In this document: piece after piece, positions 46,387 to 51,768 of the stretch
Numbering within the stretch: the first letter of the stretch is position 1
How the letters are laid out: the number at the start of each line of letters is the position of its first letter
Assembly: GCF_010692745.1 (NCBI RefSeq)
Contig: NZ_JAAHTB010000032.1
Location: forward strand, 1-51,768
Direction of reading: 5' to 3'
Source: Methylobacterium sp. BTF04
GTDB lineage: Bacteria > Pseudomonadota > Alphaproteobacteria > Rhizobiales > Beijerinckiaceae
DNA length: 51,768 bases
Notes under the pieces: generated by a model
What the model was told of the DNA's origin: nothing
Database searches by the model: none
The model's input: only the letters and a program-made list of their open reading frames with translations
Program-made: the position numbers and the translations under genes

Positions 46387-47580
46387 ATGCCGGGTCTGAA
46401 CATTGCCATCGTCGGCGCCGGGATCGGCGGCCTCGTCGCGGCGCTCGCCCTCGATACGGCGGGTCACACAGTCACGCTGATCGAGCGGCGCACCGGCTTC
46501 AGCGAAGTCGGCGCCGGCCTGCAGCTCTCGCCGAACGCCAGCCGGGTGCTGATCGGCCTCGGGCTCGGGCCGGCCCTGCGCCGAGCGGCGAGCGAACCGC
46601 CGCAGGTGGTCGTCCGGGCCCTGGCCACCGGCCGCCAGATCGGTGGCGTGACGCTCGGCGGACACCACCGCGAGGCGTTCGGCGCCCCCTATTACGTCAT
46701 CCATCGGGCCGACCTGCAGACCCTGCTCCTCGATGCGATACGCGGCCGCCCCGGGATCCGCCTCCTCGTCGGGCGCAACGTCACTGGCCTCGTCGAAACG
46801 CCCGATGCCGTGACCCTGACCCTGGAGAGCGGGGAGGGCACGCGAACCGAGACCCTCGGTGCCGACCTCGTGGTCGGTGCCGACGGGGTGCGCTCGCGGT
46901 TGCGTGGTCACCTCGACAACAAGCCCCTCAAAACCTGCGGTGCGGCGGCCTGGAGAGCGGTTCTGCCGCGGGAGGCCGCGCCGGCCGAACTCCAGGGTGA
47001 TGCCACCGGTCTCTGGCTCGGCCGTGGCCGGCATGTGGTGCATTATCCGATCCTGGGTGGCCAGCACATCAACGTCGTGGCGGTTGTGCCCGAGCGGCTC
47101 GGCAGCGAGGATTGGGGCCAGCTCGGAGAGCCCGCCGTCCTGCGCGCGCAGTTTCGCGACGCGGCCGGGCCGCTCGCCGATCTTCTCGCCATTCCTGATT
47201 CCTGGCTGGTCTGGTCGCTCGTCGACAGGCCGGTCGCCAGGCCGATGGCACGCGGCCGCGTAGCGCTGCTCGGTGACGCTGCGCATCCGATCTTGCCGTT
47301 CCTCGCGCAAGGGGCAGCGCTCGCCATCGAAGACGCTGCGATCCTCGCCGCCGCCCTCGGGCGCGCAGCAATCCCCGATGCCCTCGACGCCTACGCGCGC
47401 GCGCGCAGCCCACGCGCCAAAAGGGTTCGCACGGCGGCCCGTGCCAATGGTCGGACCTACCATGCCGGTGCGCTCGTCGGGCGGGTTCGCAACGCGGTGA
47501 TGCGCCGCCTCGGACCGGACGGCATGACCCGCCGATACGCCTGGCTGTACGGATGGTCCCACAACGACGGCACGCCTTGA
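46387..47580 (+). CDS. FAD-dependent monooxygenase (salicylate-hydroxylase-like)
   Basis: 397 residues. Motifs: the FAD Rossmann loop IVGAGIGGLVAALALDTAG, LIERRTGFSEVGAGLQLSP, the DG motif DLVVGADGVRSRLRG and the second FAD motif LLGDAAHPILPFLAQGAA. The pattern LQLSPNASRVL with GLG is close to salicylate hydroxylases and related aromatic monooxygenases; UbiH-type enzymes are less likely because of the N-terminal motif. The aromatic substrate cannot be told. No ring-cleavage genes are near. It is 19 bases after the CHCC zinc-finger gene and ends 35 bases before tRNA-Leu. Confidence 0.88.
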   Translation: MPGLNIAIVGAGIGGLVAALALDTAGHTVTLIERRTGFSEVGAGLQLSPNASRVLIGLGLGPALRRAASEPPQVVVRALATGRQIGGVTLGGHHREAFGAPYYVIHRADLQTLLLDAIRGRPGIRLLVGRNVTGLVETPDAVTLTLESGEGTRTETLGADLVVGADGVRSRLRGHLDNKPLKTCGAAAWRAVLPREAAPAELQGDATGLWLGRGRHVVHYPILGGQHINVVAVVPERLGSEDWGQLGEPAVLRAQFRDAAGPLADLLAIPDSWLVWSLVDRPVARPMARGRVALLGDAAHPILPFLAQGAALAIEDAAILAAALGRAAIPDALDAYARARSPRAKRVRTAARANGRTYHAGALVGRVRNAVMRRLGPDGMTRRYAWLYGWSHNDGTP

Positions 47581-47614
47581 TCTCATCGGCGGCGCCCGCT
47601 ACCGCTGAGGTCGC

Positions 47615-47700
47615 CGGGGCTTGGCGAAATTGGTAGACGCAAGGCACTTAAAATGCCTCGGGCTTTGCCCATACCGGTTCGATTCCGGTAGCCCCGACCA
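47615..47700 (+). tRNA. tRNA-Leu (anticodon UAA)
   Basis: 86 bases with CCA encoded. The acceptor is CGGGGCT (47615-47621) with AGCCCCG, discriminator A and CCA at the end. The D arm has TGGCGAAATTGGTAGACGC; the anticodon stem AGGCA/TGCCT encloses CTTAAAA, giving anticodon TAA; the variable arm is long, CGGGC-TTT-GCCC, as in class II tRNAs; the T arm is ACCGG-TTCGATT-CCGGT. It reads UUA and UUG codons, which are rare here but occur in the gene at 197-1135. No integrase or attachment site is next to it. Confidence 0.97.
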
Positions 47701-47890
47701 CCCCTATTCCGCCAGATCGCGACTGCCGAATGGTTCGTGGAACGAATCAATCACGGCGGGATTGTGGGTAGCGGCGTGCGATCCCAGGATCGATGCACTG
47801 CGTGTGCAGGCTCGCGCGATTGGAGACCCTCGACGTGTGGAGATGCAGCGTTGAGGGCTGGTTGATCATCTTTGGACGAGAGCGCTGCCC

Positions 47891-49003
47891 GTGCCCACCC
47901 GGCAATCCTTCAAGTCGTCTGCGTCCGCCTCGGCCACACTCCCCACGTTGCGACGTGGCTCAGAACTGTTCGAGACCGAGCGACGGCTGAACGCGGTTCT
48001 CAACAACGCGTCGGTGGCGATCTTCCTGATGGATGACCGGCAGCACTGCGTCTACATGAACCGGGCTGCCGAATTGCTGACCGGCTTCGGCCTGGACGAG
48101 GTCGTCGCGCGCGATTGCCCGTTGCATGACATCGTCCACCACACCTACCCCGATGGGCGCCCGTTCCCGCTCGCCGATTGCGCGATCGACCGCGCTTTTC
48201 CCGAGAACAATCAGGAGAAGGGTGAAGAGGTCTTCGTCCACAAGGACGGCCGCTTCTATCCGGTGGGCTTCACCGCGAGCCCGATTCGCGACGACACCAC
48301 CAAGATCATCGGCACCATCATCGAGGTGCGCGACATCAGTGAGGAAAAGGCGGCGGCGGAGCGCCAGCGGTTGCTGACCAACGAATTGAATCACCGGGTC
48401 AAGAACACGCTGGCCACGGTTCAGTCGATCGCCGCGCAGACGTTTCGGGGACAAACGGATCCGGCGGTGCGCCAGGTCTTCGATGCACGGATCGCCGCCC
48501 TCTCGAACGCCCATAACGTGCTGACGGATGCCAATTGGGAGAGTGCCGGCCTGCGGAGCGTGATCGATCGCGCCTTGGCCCCGCACGCCCTGGCAGAACC
48601 GGATGCCGAACGATTTCGCCTCACCGGTCCGGATACGCGGCTGCATCCGAAAGTTGCCGTGACCTTGAGCATGGCCCTCCACGAGTTGATGACCAATGCG
48701 TCCAAGTATGGAGCCCTGTCGGTACCGACGGGTCGGGTCACACTTACCTGGACGGTCGCGCATGACGATTCCGGCGCCGAGCACTTGGGCCTCATCTGGA
48801 CCGAATCCGGTGGGCCGTCCGTGTCTGAGCCGACCCGGAAGGGCTTCGGCTCGCGGTTGATCGAACGGCAGCTGCCGATGGAGTTCGATGGCAGCGCCAC
48901 CATCACCTACGCCCCTACTGGCGTGGTCTGCCAGATCGATATTCCGCTGACGGCGCTCGGCTGGCACGGACAGGACGTCGTGGCAGGGCGGTCGGCGGAA
49001 TGA
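47891..49003 (+). CDS. PAS-domain HWE histidine kinase
   Basis: 370 residues from a GTG at 47891; the first 25 residues look disordered. Residues about 30-155 are a PAS domain (LNNASVAIFLMDDRQHCVYMN; GTIIEVRDISEEKAA). The phosphoacceptor is His168 in ELNHRVKNTLATVQSIA, the HWE/HisKA_2 motif, and the ATPase part carries MALHELMTNASKYGALS and the diagnostic W-x-E in LIWTESGGP, then FGSRLIERQLPME. No membrane span, so a soluble sensor, perhaps of light, redox or general stress. It overlaps the response regulator gene by four bases (ATGA). Confidence 0.94.
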   Translation: MPTRQSFKSSASASATLPTLRRGSELFETERRLNAVLNNASVAIFLMDDRQHCVYMNRAAELLTGFGLDEVVARDCPLHDIVHHTYPDGRPFPLADCAIDRAFPENNQEKGEEVFVHKDGRFYPVGFTASPIRDDTTKIIGTIIEVRDISEEKAAAERQRLLTNELNHRVKNTLATVQSIAAQTFRGQTDPAVRQVFDARIAALSNAHNVLTDANWESAGLRSVIDRALAPHALAEPDAERFRLTGPDTRLHPKVAVTLSMALHELMTNASKYGALSVPTGRVTLTWTVAHDDSGAEHLGLIWTESGGPSVSEPTRKGFGSRLIERQLPMEFDGSATITYAPTGVVCQIDIPLTALGWHGQDVVAGRSAE

Positions 49004-49455
49004 GCGTTTTGGAGGGATGCCGCGTCCTGCTGGTTGAGGACGAGAGCCTCGTCGCCATGTTGGCGGAAGACATGCTCCTCGATCTCGGCTGCGAGGTCGT
49101 GGTGGCGATGCGGCTCGACAAGGCCTTGGCCTATGCGCGAACGGTGATGTTCGATCTCGCCGTTCTCGACGTCAATCTCGGCGCGACGAGCAGCTACCCG
49201 GTGGCCGATCTGCTGTCTACGCGCGGCATCCCGTTCCTGTTCGCGACCGGCTACGGCACCGCCGGGCTAGAGGCCGACTATCGAGGCGTACCCGTGATGC
49301 AGAAACCCTATCAGCGCGGTCAGATGGCCGAGCTGCTTTGTCATCTGCTGACCTGCACGACGATCCCAGACAAGCCGGCCGCTGCCGGCGCGCTCCCTTG
49401 CCTGTGCCTGACCGGGTTGAAGCCGGTTGGTCCGGCCCAGTTCCGGGCCGATTAG
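49000..49455 (+). CDS. Single-domain response regulator
   Basis: 151 residues. Receiver domain with the acidic pair Glu13-Asp14 (LLVEDESLVAM), phosphoacceptor Asp57 in LAVLDVNLG, the Thr/Ser position in LFATGYGTAG and Lys in MQKPYQRG. The pattern FATGYG...KP(F/Y) is that of the regulators that accompany HWE kinases. After about residue 120 there is a tail of 30 residues without a domain (TIPDKPAAAGALPCLCLT), so no DNA-binding output. It acts probably as a phosphate relay or sink for the overlapping kinase gene. It is convergent with the cNMP-binding fusion, 43 bases away. Confidence 0.93.
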   Translation: MSVLEGCRVLLVEDESLVAMLAEDMLLDLGCEVVVAMRLDKALAYARTVMFDLAVLDVNLGATSSYPVADLLSTRGIPFLFATGYGTAGLEADYRGVPVMQKPYQRGQMAELLCHLLTCTTIPDKPAAAGALPCLCLTGLKPVGPAQFRAD

Positions 49456-49498
49456 ACCTCCCAGGGTAATTGCGGGCCTCAGCGTCGTGACACCGCGC

Positions 49499-51175
49499 TC
49501 ACACGATGCCGGGATTGAGGAACTGGTGGACCGATTGGACCACCACGGACCCCTCGCCGACCCCTGACGCCACGCGTTTGACCGAACCGGCGCGCACGTC
49601 GCCGACCGCATAGATTCCCGGACGCGTGGTTGCGTAGGGCGACGCGGCCGCCCGGCCATCGTGACTTTCACCGGTCCGGACGAACCCCTTGGCATCGAGG
49701 GCGAGGCAGCCGTCGAGCCAACCGGTATTCGGGTCGGCGCCGATCATCACGAAGAGGTTGCTGATCCGCGTCGTCTCGCTCAGCCCCGTGGCGCGATCGG
49801 TCCAGGTGACCTCACGCAGGTTGTCGTCGCCGGACAGCCCGGTGATTTCCGTTCGGCTGTGGAGCGTGATTCGGGGCGATGAGGCGATACGCTGGACGAG
49901 GTAGTCCGACATGGTCGCGGCGAGCCCATTGGCCCGAACCAGGATATGCACGTGTGCCGCGGTGCGCGACAGGAACACGGCGGCTTGGCCGGCCGAATTT
50001 CCGCCTCCGACGACGATGATCGCCTCGTCGACACACAGGTTCGATTCCATCGCGGTGGCGGCATAGTGGATGCCCTGACCCTCGAAGCGCTCGAAATCCG
50101 CGACGTCGAGCTTGCGATAACGCGCGCCGGTGGCGACGATGACCGCGCGCGCCGGGATCGAATTGCCGTCGTCGAGCTGCAGACGATAGGTCTCTCCGCT
50201 GCAATCGAGCGCCGCTACCATGCGGGAGATGGCGAGGCGCGCGCCGAATTTCTGGGCCTGCACCTGGGCACGACCCGCCAGCGCCTGGCCCGAAATGCCC
50301 GTGGGAAAACCGAGGTAGTTCTCGATCTTGGACGACGTGCCGGCTTGCCCTCCGGGTGCCAACCCCTCGATCACGATGGTATCGAGCCCCTCCGAGGCTG
50401 CGTAGACCGCGGCGGCGAGACCCGCTGGCCCGGCGCCGACGACGGCGACGTCGTAGATGCGGGCCGGATCGATCGCCTCCGTCAACCCGAGCGTGTCAGC
50501 CAACGCCGCGTTCGTCGGATTGCGCAAGGCCGCGGCACCGGGAACGATGATGACCGGAAGGTCTTCAGGCCGAAGATCGAAGCAAGCGAGGAAGCACTTC
50601 GCGTCCGGGTCGGTATCGACGTCGAGGAGGCGATGCGGATAGGCGTTCCGGATAAGGAAGCCCTGAAGCCGGAGAGTATCGCGCCGGTGGCCGGGTCCGA
50701 TCAGGATCACGCCCCCCGTCCCGTGCCGGATCAACCCGACGCGGCGCAGGATATAGGCCCGCATGATGATCTCGCCGATATCGGGCTCGCCCGTGACGAG
50801 TTGGCGGAATCCGGCGCGGGCGATCCGGATGACGCGCGTCGCCGTGGCGGTTCGGCCGGAGACCAGGATTTCCCGGTTGTTGAACAGGTCGAGTTCGCCG
50901 GTGAACTGGCCGTCGGTATGGGTGGTGAAGACGTGCGGTGCGCCCGAACGATCGGAATCGTACATCTCGATGCGCCCATCGAGGACGAAGAAGAAGTCGA
51001 CGCTGCGCTGTCCCCGCGCGAAGATCACCGTGCCGGCCGCGAGCGTCTCTTCCACGCCGTAAGTGGCAAGCCGTCCGGCCATCTCTGCATTGAGGCGCGG
51101 GAATGTCTGGGCTGTCCGTGCCTCCGGATCAGCGGCCTCGCCATCGTATTCGGAGCCGGCCGCGTCAGATGTCAT
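49499..51175 (-). CDS. Cyclic-nucleotide-binding domain fused to thioredoxin-reductase-like flavoprotein without CxxC
   Basis: 558 residues from the ATG at 51175, nine bases after GGAGG; a second ATG at 51181 is too close to it. Residues about 25-150 form a cNMP-binding domain (GTVIFARGQRSVDFFFVLDG; FTGELDLFNNREILVSGR). A linker domain of about 90 residues follows (GVILIGPGHRRDTLRL...; YPHRLLDVDTDPDAKCFL). From about 240 the flavoprotein part has VVGAGPAGLAAAVYAASEG, GGQAGTSSKIENYLGFP, VVGGGNSAGQAAVFLS and YAVGDVRAGSVKRVASG. The redox CATC of true thioredoxin reductases is AATA here (HYAATAMESNLC), so disulfide reduction is not expected. Similar fusions are known in soil bacteria. Confidence 0.9.
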   Translation of the reverse strand: MTSDAAGSEYDGEAADPEARTAQTFPRLNAEMAGRLATYGVEETLAAGTVIFARGQRSVDFFFVLDGRIEMYDSDRSGAPHVFTTHTDGQFTGELDLFNNREILVSGRTATATRVIRIARAGFRQLVTGEPDIGEIIMRAYILRRVGLIRHGTGGVILIGPGHRRDTLRLQGFLIRNAYPHRLLDVDTDPDAKCFLACFDLRPEDLPVIIVPGAAALRNPTNAALADTLGLTEAIDPARIYDVAVVGAGPAGLAAAVYAASEGLDTIVIEGLAPGGQAGTSSKIENYLGFPTGISGQALAGRAQVQAQKFGARLAISRMVAALDCSGETYRLQLDDGNSIPARAVIVATGARYRKLDVADFERFEGQGIHYAATAMESNLCVDEAIIVVGGGNSAGQAAVFLSRTAAHVHILVRANGLAATMSDYLVQRIASSPRITLHSRTEITGLSGDDNLREVTWTDRATGLSETTRISNLFVMIGADPNTGWLDGCLALDAKGFVRTGESHDGRAAASPYATTRPGIYAVGDVRAGSVKRVASGVGEGSVVVQSVHQFLNPGIV

Positions 51176-51768
51176 GCGCATGAACCTCCGGAGTTCAGTG
51201 GTCTTGTCCGAGTCGAAGCGCCGCTTGGTCGGGCCACCGGGCCGGCGAAGACCGGGTTCGGATCCGTTCGCTCTTGGCGAACACGAGCTTATGCAAGAAA
51301 CACAGGCGCTCTGCGCGCAGCGAACACCACGCTGTTTTTGTAGATAACCCAATATCGCGGCTTTGCGTAGACCGATGCCAGCCGGTCCCGCGACTGGCGC
51401 AATGATCGATTTGGAAGTCCAAGGCGCAGATCGAGCGCGTCATGGGCTGGGCGAACCAGCGCGCATCAGGGACAATGCCGGACCCGAACGGTTCTGCTCG
51501 CCCTCGGCGTTCACGGGCGACCCGACCGTGCTGGAGGCCGCTACCTTTATCCACCCCCACCGATCCCCGCATCGCGCCGATCAGCTCGTCGCAGAAATCG
51601 GCGTCGATGCTCCGCACCGGCCCGTTCCCATCGATATTAGTCAAGACGATGCGTTGGCTGCGCGGGTAAGCTCTCTAAATTCATTCCAGGTGCCGCGTTC
51701 TCCGACAGCATAGCCCGTCTTATTCATGAGGGCAGTGGATCTGAGGCGGCGAGCGTAGCGTAAAGCAT
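51176..51768. other. Gene-free end of the window
   Basis: 593 bases upstream of the cNMP-binding fusion. Open frames exist on both strands (51363-51713 plus, 51195-51644 minus) but neither shows family similarity, a convincing ribosome-binding site or normal amino-acid composition. The segment near 51330-51360 is more AT-rich and may hold the promoter of the minus-strand gene. The last 45 bases are open on the minus strand and end in TGA at 51724-51726, which could be the tail of a gene lying beyond the window. Confidence 0.4.

Noticed and set aside
47615..47700. tRNA-Leu as an integration site
   Set aside because: No integrase and no repeat of the tRNA 3' end was noticed downstream within the window; the neighbours are ordinary chromosomal genes.
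47621..47854. A 77-codon frame starting MAKLVDARHLK
   Set aside because: This is the well-known false protein read from within a tRNA-Leu gene; the tRNA occupies 47615-47700.
51195..51713. Two opposing open frames at the right end
   Set aside because: Neither has a ribosome-binding site, normal composition or recognisable motif, and they overlap each other; left unannotated.

Overview
The window is chromosomal DNA from a high-GC alphaproteobacterium, most likely Hyphomicrobiales and plausibly Methylobacteriaceae. This rests on the gene families seen (a rhizobial-type CarB with a large insert, a DnaG with a degenerate zinc ribbon, HWE histidine kinases, an ELM1-family protein, the Anbu/alpha-E/ATP-grasp cluster), on gene order, and on the strong GC bias that leaves long open frames opposite real genes. 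The assignment is inference; no rRNA is present. Nearly everything looks like core chromosome. I see no insertion sequence, integrase, phage or CRISPR array.

Layout. 1-5.2 kb: a lower-GC exported/anchored protein of unknown function, a small membrane protein, DUF952-pyrD (minus), a LexA/CI-like S24 repressor with dyads in its upstream region, and an orphan PAS histidine kinase. 5.3-15.9 kb: a Tim44-like protein; then, on the minus strand, lptF-lptG-lptD-pdxA-rsmA for outer-membrane LPS export, vitamin B6 and ribosome maturation, with no surA between lptD and pdxA; pepA runs divergently, followed by an unknown membrane protein. 15.9-18.8 kb: an acyl-CoA ligase and the periplasmic methionine sulfoxide reductase MsrP. 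18.8-30.3 kb, mostly minus: LysR regulator, trxB, ELM1-like protein, exported protein, greA, carB, then carA 2.5 kb further on. carA and carB are separated by a small membrane protein, a tiny secreted protein, a conspicuous AT-rich island and a LuxR-type regulator. 30.4-35.2 kb: yqeY, dnaG, rpoD. 35.2-37 kb: DUF2798 protein and a class III nucleotide cyclase.

37-40.1 kb: a TPP riboswitch heads thiO-thiS-thiG-thiE/tenI, whose frames overlap or nearly touch; this makes the thiazole half of thiamine. 40.1-44.3 kb (minus): a four-gene cluster of circularly permuted ATP-grasp ligase, alpha-E protein, transglutaminase-like protein and the Anbu proteasome homologue. It looks like a peptide synthesis/modification and turnover system with no firmly established substrate, and is the most interesting system here. 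44.4-47.6 kb: radC and map (minus, overlapping), then a CHCC zinc-finger protein and an FAD monooxygenase. 47.6-51.2 kb: tRNA-Leu(UAA), an HWE histidine kinase overlapping a single-domain response regulator, and convergent to them a cyclic-nucleotide-binding/thioredoxin-reductase-like fusion that lacks the redox CxxC. The last 0.6 kb has no gene I can support.

Start codons were chosen by ribosome-binding site, family length and overlap with the upstream gene, and often lie inside the longest open frame. Product names come from recognising motifs by eye; no database search was possible.
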